Positions 51,701-63,884 of a stretch of DNA of 64,000 bases are shown piece after piece. Position numbers and translations under genes: made by a program. Within the stretch, counting starts at the first letter, position 1, and the number at the start of each line of letters is the position of its first letter. The DNA is from Pomacea canaliculata (Eukaryota; Mollusca; Gastropoda; Architaenioglossa; Ampullariidae), in assembly GCF_003073045.1 (NCBI RefSeq), contig NC_037599.1, positions 16,780,055 through 16,844,054 of the forward strand, written 5' to 3'. The notes beneath the pieces were generated by a model, which made no database searches, was not told where the DNA came from, and saw nothing but the letters and a program-made list of their open reading frames with translations.

Positions 51701-54700
51701 CATAAATATAAACAAGGTTAAAGGCAAACTGATGATAATGAAATTAGTTGAACTTGTCTTTGTGGCCCTGGGATAAATTCCTATCACAGCACACCATCTA
51801 TACCTAACCATTTTTAACACCATAGCAAAATGATAGTGTCATCACGAATTGCGGGTGTGTCTTGACTTCCGTGGCGTAGGCTCCGCCGAACCCCTGAGAC
51901 CGACTCACCAAACCCCTAGGGTTCGATAGAACCCCGGTTAAGAACCACTGGTTTAGATGGTCAGATACAGAAACAATGCACCTGCTCCACCTGTACTACG
52001 TTCATTCAGATGTGTGCTTTACTACAGCCAGTGTGTTGACTATGCGCTTCCTCGTCCCTTCTGACGTCCATATCCCGTATTGACCATGACCTTGCTGTTG
52101 TCCGTGCTGACGTCCACCCGTATTGACCATGACCTTGCTGTTGTCCGTGCTGACGTCCATCCCGTGAGGTCTCGCGCTGGCGAGTTTGTCGGCGAGGCTG
52201 TGTAAGTCGCTGTTGCTGCCTGCCATCAGCTCGATGTCGTCTGCAAAGCGGAGGTTAGTGAGCAGCCTCCCTTCGATAGACACGGAGTTTTGATTGTCCT
52301 GGAGAGTATCCTGCATGGTTTTCTCTACGTAAGAACACCAGTAAGAATCTGTTCTAAAAATCCCTAGCGCACACCCACCGTCGTGGGAGAGCCTACCATT
52401 CAGTTGTTAAAAGCTTCATCATCAGATGCCAAATTTTGGCAAAGATCTTGACGTTAACATCCACACAATTCTGTTTTTTGCACAGCTTTTCCGCTACACT
52501 GACGCTAGCCATGCTGCTCAATCGTTCGTGCTAAACTCGCAGGCCAAGATGCCCACACTGTAAATGCCAGGTTTAATATTGTATCCAGCCAGATTCTTTT
52601 GTTCAAGAATTTCCGGACTGAACCACTGACGGCTATCAACAACATGGGGTAATCATTAGCAGGCGCTGACATCCTACGACTGTGGAGAGAGCTGTGTAAG
52701 CCAGTGAGGCATACCTAGCAACCCCTAGTTGCGATCAAAACAGGGCTAGCCATACGCCCCCTGTCTAGGACACCTCTGCTACACAAGTATTCCCGCAAGA
52801 TATATGTGACCGCTAGCTGTGTACACAAGATATATATATATGTGACCGCTAGCTCTGGTAGTACTGCTGTGAAGTAGTCATGCAGCAGGTGACGGCAAGA
52901 ACCATAATATAGCCCCAGACATTATTGTCCACAGGTTCAAAGGACAGACGCACCTCTCTCTACCTGACTGGCGTGACCCCGCCCCTGACCCCGCCTGACA
53001 AGGGAAAGCACTCAGTGGTTGTCGTCGGCTTGTTGATGTAGGTCAGTAAAATATATTTTATACACTATATACAGCCTACACAAACTTGTATAAACATGTG
53101 AACTTTGAAATACTAAATGATGTTGTTATAAAAATGAATAAGTATAGGACAGTTATTGTCCAGACCATGATTAATTAATGAAATAGAAGTGTTGCTTGCG
53201 AACAATCTTCATTTCCTGAAAAAAAGTTCGCATGGAATCTCCTCCTTTGCTAGTGTCCGTCAACACACTATTGTCATTAAGTGGAATAGCAAGCACACCT
53301 GTAATGCCAGTGTCCAAATAAACTTTGAAGCTTGGAAACCAAGCTCGGTGACATAAGTTTGTTTTTGTTTTTTTGTGCTCTAATCTGCAGACCCTGAAAG
53401 TGAAAGTAGACACGAATCGCCTGAAAATTTACGTTCTTGAATTAACCTCAGTGCTTGGTTCGAATATGTAAACGACAATAAATAAACATAAATAATGAAT
53501 GTTTTTGTACAAATAAAACCTAATAATACAATAAATCACTGAAAACTGGTCATTAAATGGACCTCTTTCGAAATTGGTCTCATCAGACGTGAACATGGAA
53601 GTGCAGTCGATCGTTTCAAACGTGCAGGCAATATATCATGGAATGTAGATATGAACTCCTTCGTGGCTAAATCTTAAGAATTCTGTGAAAATTATGATTC
53701 AGATGTCGTCTATGTATTTTGCTATTATGTATAGAGGTATTGTTGTAATATTTTATTCGAAAGGTTCTTGGAGGTACCTATAGATTACGAAAGGTTTGAA
53801 AATAATATTTTCTGGAAACTATATAAAATTTAAAAGTTTATTGACTCATCCTTGCAGAATTTTAGTTCTGGGTGTCATACCCACTTGTTTAGAATGTTAA
53901 TAAATTAAGCCTACACATTCAACGGTAATAATTTGTCTTCAGAGGCTTCAGAATGGATGAAAAAATGCGTGAAACGCTACTCCGGAGTCGCGTATTTTTA
54001 CTGGACACTGTCGTCATGACGGATTTGATGGACTACATGATTGAACAAGATATCTTCTCTGATGCCATGAGAGAAAGGATCATGGTATGAGTAATATTCA
54101 GTCAACTCTACCACTAAAAAGGCAGAAAGAAACAATTGATTTTTGTCAGCTAAATTGCTTAAAATGAATCAGTTTAATAGGATAAATATTATTAGCTCTC
54201 AACTTTCTCTAAAGCAGTGCTCAATATGAGCATGTTCTCCAGTCATAATTTTTTTACACTTTCATATTTTGGTTTCGTGTTCATATTTTAATGTTCTTGA
54301 ATCTCAACACATCACCATTAAATAGACAAAACAGTCAGCAAAAAATGTTGATAATGAAAATGAAGAAAGATATTTTTGGTTGTCAGGTCCTTATTTGTGA
54401 AGCTGTGCCTATGTTTCAGGCAGGTGAGACTAACAGAGAACAGATTAAAAGAATGCTGGATGAACTGGCTAGACGACCACCCTGCTGTTTTAAAAAGTTC
54501 ATTGTTGCACTACGAAAATCATCTCAAGGACACTGTGCAGACTTTGTGCAATCTATTTATAGCAGTGTTTCTTAACCTTGTTTGAAGTACCGAACCTACA
54601 AGTTTCATATGCACATTCACCGAACCCTTCTTTAGTTTCATATGCACATTCACCGAACTTTTCTTTAGTTAAATCAATGCCAATATCACTTTGATGTCGC

Positions 54701-56783
54701 TTATATCAGACTACATTAGCTTCCTAAGTTCCAGTTCTGATCATGACAATGTGCATTCTCGTGTATTTAATTAATTTATAAGATATGGCTTAAAGTAATG
54801 ATGTAAACTAGTATGAATAATCAATCCTGTGAACAATACAGCAAAGTTTTACAAACGGATTTTGACGGATCCATCCAAGATTCTTCATCTCAAAAGGCAT
54901 CTGCATTTTTTGCTGCTGAACATTATTTGCTGGAGGAATCAAAAAGCTTTCTGCCTTCAGTGCTAAGTGCTCATGGGTCAGAGTGATTCCTAGTAGAAAA
55001 GGATCGATGAGGCCGCTCACTGGAAGAAGAGAAATCATATTTTTTAAATAAATGTTTTAGAAATATAACCAGCAAAGACACGTAGGCGACACCTTCAAAT
55101 TACGAAAGTACATGTAAAGACTATATTTACATTTATAATACACAATTGTACAACAAGGCAAGTGTACTAGATTTAAGTCTCACACATGAAAGCATGCAAG
55201 ATTAAAATACATGTAATTTAGAATCTGCTGAGACTGAATTCTTAGGCATAAAGTAAAGTACAAAAGTAATGTCCATATCTATATATGTACATATACTTTT
55301 CCTTCTCTCCTCTATGTATATATAGAAAAACTATGCTGGAAAGTTGTCATCAGTATTTTCATGAGATTAACATGTTCTTTTTTCAATCTGATGTTTCAAA
55401 CATTTATTTTAGTTTCTTTGGTAAACTGAGTGAGAACAATGTTTTTTCACAAGTTTAAAATGCGAGGTTTCATGTTGTCACAGTGTCAGTCACTTGTGTT
55501 CGCACAAACGCCTGGACATTTGCGCTTTCTTTTCTACTCAAAACAACTCTACCTCTTTTGTAGGCCTGTATATATTTAATTATTTTAATCAATAAAAATA
55601 CACAAGAAATGTTAAAAATAATTCCCTAGTAAACATACATCAATTAATCCTTATAATATATCTAAGATATATTATTATTACTTATTAATGATCTCTAATT
55701 CTAAACTCAACCCTGAGAGCAAGTTTCTTTCTTGATGTTTAACTTAAGAAATAATGAATGTTAAGTTCGGCACAACACTGCTTTCACTGCATCAACAGTC
55801 ATGGGGACTAATGTTCCATAAATCTACATATATATATATGTTATACACTTAAAACTTATCTTGAAACGTAAAAACAATCACATAAACAAAACACAACTGA
55901 CATCTCCACTTGAGGACAGACTTTATACTCTAAATGACGCCGTCTCTGGGACGAGAGACCTCTCAATATGATATATTAAACGCTACTTCTTCGGGTCAGA
56001 CGTTGTTTTCTGGGCCATAGATACTCCAGGATACCAATAAACTCACATTTTCTTTTCACAAAAGAAAACGAAACAAAAACTCTTCATGGCATCAGCCAGG
56101 CCCATCAGTCTGTCTGTCTGTGGCATTAGCCAGACCCAAACACTCATGGCCCATCTTCCGGCCCGCAGCCTTTCTCGGCAGACGCAGCCTCCACTCCCCT
56201 ACACGACGTAGTGTCTCAGTACTCGCCGTGTCCTCGGGAAGTGTAACACTTTACCATTCTTGTCCATGCTTTTTGGTATACAGCTTTAAAGCGAATAATA
56301 TAAGCATTAGAGAACTAGGTGAAAAGGAGATAGGTTTATGAAATCGTCATAGCTAATGTCACTGTAACTTCCACAGTTGTAATGTTGCCCAACAACTCCT
56401 TTAATTTTTTTTTAAACTTATGTCATCCAGGCCTGAGAAGTGGAAGATACTATAGTCATTCACAACAGATACAGATTCAGATGGTACTTTCAACCGTTTG
56501 CCTCTCTGGTACATGTATTGCCCACCTACATATGCCTTTCTATTAAAAGGAACAATCTACAGAAGCATCCTTTGCAGAGTTAGTAGAGTCAAGTCGATCT
56601 GCGCGGTCGTGCGACGAAATACGATGACAGTTAAGCTCACTAACTTAACCCAAATAGTTTACATCACTGTGTTTGAGAACGTGGAAGACTGTCGTGGGGA
56701 GACCTCATTGGCAGTATATATGTAATCATAATGACGGTATATTACAACTTACCCGTTTGAATTTTCCCTTTTCTCTCAGTCAT
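48784..56783 (-). CDS. Phosphotriesterase-related protein, complete
   Basis: Amidohydrolase-fold metal enzyme; mouse PTER hydrolyses N-acetyltaurine. Eight exons: 56783-56753, 55019-54857, 51677-51605, 51027-50916, 50709-50554, 50232-50068, 49584-49367 and 48957-48784. All phases agree with no frame break, giving 363 residues (human PTER has 349). Metal-site residues are visible: LTHEHLAL (HxH), VVENTTTG (bridging Glu), IIHPGRNS (His), VMSHLDR (His) and [10 protein letters not shown] (Asp). Other matches include [14 protein letters not shown] and [18 protein letters not shown]. The exon 2 donor is the weak CC-GTTTGT, chosen because it alone restores phase and the NPYSHLENL motif. The C-terminus runs about 14 residues beyond the usual WLTF end (to LQLKDK). 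Intron 2 (3.2 kb) contains an antisense CARD gene, a LINE piece and hAT ends. Confidence 0.95.
51841..51950 (-). mobile_element. hAT-type transposon terminus
   Basis: On the minus strand it begins CAGTGGTTCTTAACCGGGGT, the form of the terminal repeat of hAT elements (CAGTG-TTCTTAACC), and continues with GAACCCTAGGGGTTTGG. Only one end is recognisable here; the opposite end was not found nearby. Confidence 0.6.
52002..52316 (-). mobile_element. LINE reverse-transcriptase core fragment
   Basis: The minus frame reads [20 protein letters not shown], then [13 protein letters not shown]. The FADD box is the reverse-transcriptase active site, and the downstream GM-VST-KSKVM pattern is typical of invertebrate LINEs. 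A perfect 43-bp direct duplication (52074-52116 and 52117-52159) interrupts the fragment just past the active-site region. It is inserted in PTER intron 2. Confidence 0.85.
53953..54575 (+). CDS. CARD-only protein, nested in PTER intron 2
   Basis: Two exons, 53953-54084 and 54420-54575, joined in phase 0 (ATCATG-GTATGA donor, TTTCAG acceptor), give 95 residues. The whole product is one caspase-recruitment (death-fold) domain: [40 protein letters not shown], then [34 protein letters not shown]. It is most like the N-terminal CARD of caspase-2 and CRADD-type adaptors, which assemble apoptotic or inflammatory complexes by CARD-CARD contact. The stop codon lies inside a hAT-like terminus starting at 54563, so the natural gene may once have continued (for example into a caspase domain). 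No protease domain is found in this window. It is transcribed opposite to PTER. It may be a CARD-only regulator or a truncated remnant. Confidence 0.75.
54563..54700 (+). mobile_element. hAT-like terminus with 33-bp duplication
   Basis: Begins CAGTGTTTCTTAACCTTG, a hAT-type terminal sequence, and continues into ACCGAACC-containing sequence related in style to the end at 51841-51950. A 33-bp unit, TTTCATATGCACATTCACCG plus flank, is repeated in tandem from 54601 to 54666. The other end is not visible. The first 13 bases supply the last codons and stop of the CARD ORF. Confidence 0.55.
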
Positions 56784-57849
56784 TATGCTGCGTCCAGTGA
56801 TAGAATTCCAAGTCTCAGCTGCTCTTGCTTCTCGTAGCTGAACTCTGATATGCAAACACTGCCTGTAATCGAGATATGAAAGCTAAAAAATCATTGGTCA
56901 TGCTATCGTCGACTAACATAGGTGAAGAAGGGTGTTGAAGTATCATTCTGTACTCGGTACTTGGGTTGGACGGGGTAGATAGACCTACAATCACAAGAAA
57001 AATAACGCACATGTTTCTGCCCCATGGCATCCCAACTTTTTTTTTTTTTAACCAGTGACTTACTGAATGCCTATATAGTCGTCTCTTTTTCTTGATTCTC
57101 GTTTTTTGTAAAAAAAAACTAACACTGCAAATGACTTTAGCAGTGAATGGAATTTTTTAATGGATTTTTCCACTACTACCTGACACGGTTGGAAACCACA
57201 ATTAAGAGGGGTGGGGGAAGAAGAGCGAACAATTCAAGGCCGGTCTTAATTATTGTGAGCGAATTCAAAGAGCTTTACTTTACACAATAAATTCGGAGAG
57301 TGAATGCTTTTATGTACTCATTTGTTCTTCATTCAATCAGAGACGTTAAAAGGTATAACGTCTCTGATTCAATTATCACTAGGTTTGTTGTATAGTCACC
57401 TGGCGTGGGATTCAGGTATTTTACCGGCCTGCCGCATAACTTCGAAATTTGATATCAGTCCGCAAAAAAAAAAAAATCTTTACCCACCCCTTATTTTTGT
57501 CATATACACTTCCGTGCCGGTACGTACGATGGGGAACCCATTGAATCACGGAGGAGACCGTTGACACCCAACAACTTAACGTTAGTCTCGACAGTCGATC
57601 ATCATTCCAGATCGAGGTATAGGTCTATGATTGACCTGCAGGGAGTGTAACGGTGAATGAACGGTATATTTTAGTATTTGGCTTTGAATAAAATTAGGCA
57701 GGCTCATGGCGTTGCGCGCCTGCCAGGTTGACTGGTTTGGCTGAAAAGTATACTTCCTCCTATGAGAGGGAATAGAGAACCCGTGAAAACCCCCGACTGC
57801 AAACTGGTGCCACAAAGTTCACGAGGTATCGAAATATTACGGAGTTCCG

Positions 57850-58105
57850 AGACGAGATCTGAACACAGGGCCTATGTCCCGGTTTTCGAACTATGTTCGC
57901 GTGGTATGACGGGTGGTACGTGAGCACCACGACCGTAAAAAGTCCTAGACTCTAGTGTGTATATATATTCGTAGGGGGTAGGGTTGGGAGGTGGTACATG
58001 GTCAATTCGAAAGTGGTACTCGTCTGTAAAATAAAACAGCTGCTCTATGCACTGGTGACATACGAGTGTTTTAACCACTACACTACCGTGCGCCCTCATA
58101 CCTTC
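57850..58105 (-). repeat. tRNA-derived SINE (minus)
   Basis: Read on the minus strand, 58105 begins GAGGGCGCACGGTAGTGTAG followed by TGGTTAAAACACTCGTATGT (A-box-like). Later it contains GTTCGAAAACC and CAGATCTCGTCTCGG. The TTAAAACAC-CGTATGTCAC block matches the copy near 3500. It is 0.3 kb upstream of UQCC2. Confidence 0.55.
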
Positions 58106-58436
58106 CAGAAACCGTTTTTTGTATTTATGTCCCATGACTTTGCTTAATCTCAAATATTTATGTTTACGATTAGGTAAAAATTATCTCCTCCTTTACCACA
58201 GAAAACAGACGAAATGTTACTTCTAAGTATAAGAAGCTGAAAAAAATAAAATAATTAGCCTATTTTTCCACGAAATATGCTTTGCATCTTCTATTTTAGA
58301 CAGTACCAGTGCAACACCGTCTCTTATTCCTTAAAAAACTACCTGCAAGGAAACCTCCCTTTCACTTCCAAAGCGTTGGAGTGGTTTCCCTTACAAGAGC
58401 ACTTCCCACATGCGCTAACCTTGACTTAACTCTAGT

Positions 58437-58799
58437 ATGTCGGCAGCAAGATACCGCAAATTTTTACGCTTATGCGAGGAATGGCCATTAGATCAGTCAA
58501 AGACAGGTCGAGATTTGGCTGCAGTCATACGCCAGAAAGTTGCTGATGCGTTTAGGATGGGTGAAAACACTACTGTGAATGACGAAGCAAAGTGTGATCA
58601 AGCGTACGAAAGTTTACAGAGGCTGAGCTCCGACTTTTACCGCAAAAAATACAGTGCAAACAGAACTGTCGGAGCCACTGGAGTCTCATATGAGGAATGC
58701 AAAGTGGTCATGTCAACAGAAGCATTAAAAGTATTAAACGACCAAAATACAGGAATATTTACTAAACTGAAAAGAACTTTCACTGCAGAGCGAGGTTAG
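58437..58799 (+). CDS. UQCC2, complex III assembly factor, single exon
   Basis: A mitochondrial protein that with UQCC1 stabilises newly made cytochrome b during complex III assembly. The 120-residue frame aligns along its length with animal UQCC2: SAARYRKFLRLCEEWPLDQS, GRDLAAVIRQKVADAFRMGE, NTTVNDEAKCDQAYESLQRL, then SYEECKVVMSTEALKVL. The ATG has A at -3 and the length matches the family (about 126 in human). No intron interrupts it, whereas vertebrate UQCC2 has several. This copy could be a naturally intronless gene or an intact retrocopy; I see no clear poly(A) tail or flanking duplication. It is divergent from PTER, with 1.65 kb between the start codons. Confidence 0.9.
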   Translation: MSAARYRKFLRLCEEWPLDQSKTGRDLAAVIRQKVADAFRMGENTTVNDEAKCDQAYESLQRLSSDFYRKKYSANRTVGATGVSYEECKVVMSTEALKVLNDQNTGIFTKLKRTFTAERG

Positions 58800-60550
58800 C
58801 AGTCGAGCAATCTGGATATACTATTCACAGAAAAACCGAGAAGTTTCTTTGGAAGCCAGATTTTTCTAGCGAAGCACATCCTAGCTGGATTCTCGTCACC
58901 TCATAAACAAGACAAGAAGTTAAAGTATGAGTAAAATTTACAACAAAAATATGAACAATAATAATGACTATCCAATCATGGTGTACCATATGCAGAACTT
59001 GTTATGTAGACCTTAATTGACTGGAACCATAACAGTGGCAGTGCTTGCCAGGCAACAAATTTCAACTTATTGCCTTCATTAATCTTTTAACTCTTGTCCT
59101 TAATGCCAGATCACTGGATAATCATGGGATAACTTTACAGACGTGAATCTGAACATGTAGATTCAGGTCTGTTAAGTAACTTACCATAGGTTTTATGAAT
59201 TATCGTTTCAAATGTATTGCTGCTTTACAATCAGTACATTAATAGTGTTAATAATGTAAACACATTTTTTCCTTTTTCTGATTCTGGCTTAAAATGTATG
59301 AACATTTTGCAGAGTGCATTATTATGTTTTGTTTGTAAAAGAAACGTTTTTTTTTTTTAGAACATGGTTAGTGTTAAAACTCTGTGATAAGAAAATAGAT
59401 GTTAGTATATGTCTTGAGCAACACAGAAGCCATCAACATGCAACCAGTTAAACTAGAATGAGATATTAATACAGTAAAGAATGTCACTTTAGCATGTTGT
59501 CCATCTCTATAAATATGTATATGAAATGATAAGAAGTACTACTTTAGAACCATAAAAAAAAGTTTGTGTTGAGAATTATAAAGCACCACAAAGTCTCTCC
59601 CCAAAAAGTCTGTTCCCACTCTCTATTTCATGATATTTCTGGCTGTTAAAACTAGTTAGAATCTGCAGTTTTGGGACTTGAAATGGGCATTCAGGGATAA
59701 CTTTTCTAGGTTAGAACCTAATTCTAGGGTTTTGCTACTTGTCTGTCTGAGGGAAATATCTGTATAATGTTCAAAGTTGAGAAGTTTTTATTCAAATTAA
59801 AATATTGTGAATAAGAGTGCTGATTGTTTTCTTGTTCAGTGTGAATGGATGTAGTAGAAGTGGGAACACAGAGAGAGAGAGAAAATATGGATGAAAGAAT
59901 GGAGGAATAGCTTTTTGGAGAAGCATTTTACATTTTTTAACAGATCTGTAAATGGCAGAAACCATCAAGCAAGGAAAGTGTGCATGTGTGTGTTGTGTTT
60001 TATGCTGTGAGTATGCATGCATATATATGTTCACTAAGGTGCATTTGATTTCTACCCTAAAAAGGTGTGTGCTTATGTACTTGTATGTACATATAAAAAG
60101 CCCTTTCAGTTTGGCTGGTTCTGTGGAAATGTGCTATATTATTATTAAACAAAAGAAACACGATCACACAAAGGCCATGTAAGATGCCAGTAAGAAAAAT
60201 CGAAAGATTTACTTGGTGCGACGACAGCAAAAAAAAAAGTACATCTAAGAATTCGATTGTATTCACATCAAACTGGGGAAAAAACTTTTAAAATAGAATT
60301 ATGTAGAAATCCTCTTCGAGAAACTAAAAACTCATGTATATAACAAACACAATGTGTTATACTTCTTTCACAAGCATCAAGCTAATATTTTACAATTTTA
60401 AATAAAGTAGCAAATTAGTAGACTAGAAATGGGAAAATGATCAATAGTCACAAAGATAAAAGTACACATAAAAACTGCCTTACCTAAAAGAATAAAGGAA
60501 ACTTTACCAGCAGTAGCAGGTAAAGACGACCTCAACAGACTGAACCCATT
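58800..60550. other. Intergenic AT-rich DNA
   Basis: Presumed UQCC2 3' UTR and spacer. Short frames at 59792-60266 are AT-rich and not recognisable. Confidence 0.4.
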
Positions 60551-60814
60551 GTATTTATTGCATAATACTGATTGCTTTTACTGGGCAATAACAAAAGGTT
60601 TCTTAAAGACTTGTCAATATTTATTGTGCTCTGCTGTTACAAGTTCCTGTGAGGCATTACTTACACCAAGTTATCACTTGAGAACTTATTCTGAGGAAGC
60701 AAAGGCAACACTTAACTTACCAGTCACCTATTACTTGTCATATCTTTTGATAATGTGTGATCTTTAATATAATAGATGTACACAAATCATCACAAGATAG
60801 ACAAACATTTTTTT

Positions 60815-63420
60815 TTAGTTTTGCTTTTTATGTTTCTTGACTCTGAAGTATATGATTAGCGTAACCATTAAGGCATTCAGGCAGAAGCTGGCAAAGAAGT
60901 TAAGCAGGACTGCTACATCCCCAGTCTGAACAGCTGCTGTAAAGCTTCTTACTGCGGTTGAAAGAAAAAATCTATTATTATAATCAGAAAAAAATTTCAG
61001 CAATGGATTAAAAAATGCATAATGCAGCTAATTAGCTGATGCCATGTTGCGGAAAAGTAATCTCTTCTGAAATATAAATGGTACAGTCATTGAATGCAAG
61101 GTAAAAACCTTTATTTTGTAAGTGTCTATCATTTAACAGCTACCTTTGGTCAGCGATAAACTTATTTTCCATGCTACCAAGCCGACCCAAACCAATAACA
61201 AATGATATCCATGAAATCACTGCTTAATTTACTCCTGCCTTCTTGCACATTAACCTTTAAGCAAAAGTATACTTGGAAATGCCGAAATCTCCCCTGATTA
61301 AAAAAAAAAACCAAACCATTTTGCTCTTCTAGCCAAAATTTAAAATAAAATCTACACAGGGACAGAGAGGGATTGTATAAATCGATTTTTAAAAAGTTCT
61401 GTGTGCGTTTGCATACTTAGTGTGCCATAGGTAGCAATAGCCCAGGTCACAGCACTGATATTTCCAGCATCTTTAAGTCTCAGCACTTTAAAAATTTGTA
61501 GCAGCTTACTGGTTACTGAGAGAGGTGTAGAAGAAGTCTGCAATGTTATGGTAGATAAAAAAAAAATTATTAGCTTTCAACCCTTTTGACTACCATAAAC
61601 AAAACATAATATTAAATATGGTTAACCCTAATATGACCCACTGGCTTGTAAAATACTGTTGATTCCAAACCTCAGCTACTCTCAGCCATGGTCATGCAGC
61701 AAAAACACTAGCCAAACTAAAATATTATCTGTAGAATTTCACAAAGTTGTACATTACCACTACCATTAACAGCTAAAATTTAAAAAAAAAAACTTAGATT
61801 ATTTTCCTGTCAGAGCACAATTATGACGTGTGACTCTTCTGAGGTTAGAGATATTAACTGAGACTCATATTTGCTTCAATGGTACAACTTCAACTGTCAT
61901 ATTATTAAAAGGTACACACAATCAGTAACTGAAGCACAATGTCAGGAACAATTCTGAACGCCACTGCATAAACTACAATGCAATATCTACAGCCAAAGTT
62001 AAGGAAATTCAAAAGCAAATACAGCCAACATATACCTTGATAAATGTTAATCTTTTTCTTTTCTTTTTTTTTTTTGTACTTGAGCTTGTGCTCAAGTACC
62101 CATGTAAAACTTTGTAAGCTTTCACAAGCATGGATATTATTTCCCAAAGCCAGCTTTTTCTCCTTTCAATCCATCCAAAACATATGCGGATAGAAAATGA
62201 CACAAGAGCATAAGCCTTCTACGATCTGTTCTATTTAGTGTTATGCACACGAGGGAGGCAACATCCTCTGTTTCCTTGGCTCAACTGATTTGGCATGGTC
62301 ACCTAGACTGCTGGATGTCTCACATTACAAATTTAAAGTTTTGAAAAGAATTTTTTTTTTTATCATTTTGAATGGCTGCTGACAGGCAGATGATAAAATT
62401 AAACTTAAATGTTTGTAAAGTATCTAGGAGAGCAAGTCATCTAACAGCTATTTGTTTTAAGAGGCTGAGTGGAGTATTATTTTCAAATGAGTGGGTTTGA
62501 TTCTATCTTCTTGCATTAGCAATATAATAAGTTAGAATAGTCAGAATTTTGGTCAATCCACATAGTCTTTTCTTAAGAAAATAAATAACAATTTACAATG
62601 GATTTTTTGGGACAAAACTAATGACAGCACAATGTCCTGCTAACTTGCTAGCAACTTAAAGCTTAATTTCATGTTTCACTTGGATTTGCCCCTCAGTCTT
62701 TATAATTCTCACTGGCTGTATTTCTATAAAAGCAATATCTGAGAAGCTGAAGACTGCCAGCACTAATACATTTAAATAAAAAAAAAATAATGGTCTTTCC
62801 TCTGCTTTTGAAAAGATGAAAGATACCATAAGGATACAACACAAATGCTGCTAATACTTTCAGTTGTAGCTTTCTTTCATACCATAAAATAGCAGCCAGA
62901 AGAAAAAGATCTGGAGAGTGGAAAAAAAACCTAAAAAGATTATATCTCTATTTCTCTAAAATGGAGAAAACATGTAAAATGCTCAAAGAAAAAGTGTTAA
63001 ATGTAAAAGTTACACATATTTCAATTGCTTTCGAAGGTAATAATCCCATTACAGAAGATAATTACATCTCATTATATGGACCCAACACAAAAACATTTAA
63101 TTGACATAGTTGACTGATCACATAAAATTTGGTTCAGAAATGAATTAGCTTAATCTACCACTGTCAGCTTGCAGAAAATTTCTATTTGTATATACTATGA
63201 AGGGGAAAAAGAAAATATTACTGGAAAAGAAAGAAGAAAATATTCTGAAAATTATATTTTTGAAAAAATAGTTATTTCTCCAATTTAGAATTGCGAAAAT
63301 TTCTAATTTAAAGAAAATGTTTGAAGTCATATTTTACCTTGTGGAACAAGAAAGCAATACTCAAGATATGTCAGTAAAGGATAGGTCAAGGCAAAGTGAT
63401 ATGTCAGCATTATGGAGTAC
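60815..63420 (-). CDS. SLC66A3 (PQLC3) PQ-loop protein, 5' partial
   Basis: A multi-pass PQ-loop membrane protein related to MPDU1 and lysosomal SLC66 transporters; its exact substrate is not established. Exons visible on the minus strand are 63420-63338, 62910-62713, 61537-61417 and 60951-60815. They match the middle and C-terminal part of SLC66A3: TYHFALTYPLLTYLEYCFLV, LFLLAAILWYERKLQLKVLA, TSSTPLSVTSKLLQIF, DAGNISAVTWAIATYGTL, IRSFTAAVQTGDVAVLLNFF and a basic tail VKKHKKQN. Exon 63420 begins in phase 2, so the first membrane segments and start codon lie beyond 63420, probably beyond the window. The 62910-62713 exon needs one extra base removed (T run after VLAA) to stay in frame; without that it stops. 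A poly(A) candidate AATAAA lies at 60620-60625 (minus). Confidence 0.82.
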
Positions 63421-63884
63421 CTTCAATTAATAAAAAAAATGGTTTTGCAGATTTCTTATTAAATTTACCCAAAAGAACTACTGTAATTTAATTCTTTGAT
63501 AAAATAAACCTTTTTTAATATATGAGTCAATAAAACAACTGTTTTAAAAGACTGGGCATAAATCAATCAGAAGAAAAAAGGAAAATAAGCCATGAAACTT
63601 CTGTAACCAACAAAAAGAGAATCAGCTTTTTAATGTTAATCTAATAAATGTGATAATTATGCTCATAACATACTGAATGGGTGAAGACAGCAAAGAGACT
63701 GACGTATAATTAAGAGGAATTAAGAGCCATTATAAGATTACAGCATTTTAAGTTTTAACTATTCCTAAATTCTAATGAGGTTGTTTGGAAAATGAGAAAG
63801 AATTGTGATCCTAATTTGATCCATGCTAAGAGTGAAGATGGTCACCCAGATGACAATAATTATACATAAAGGCAGGGCTTCTGC

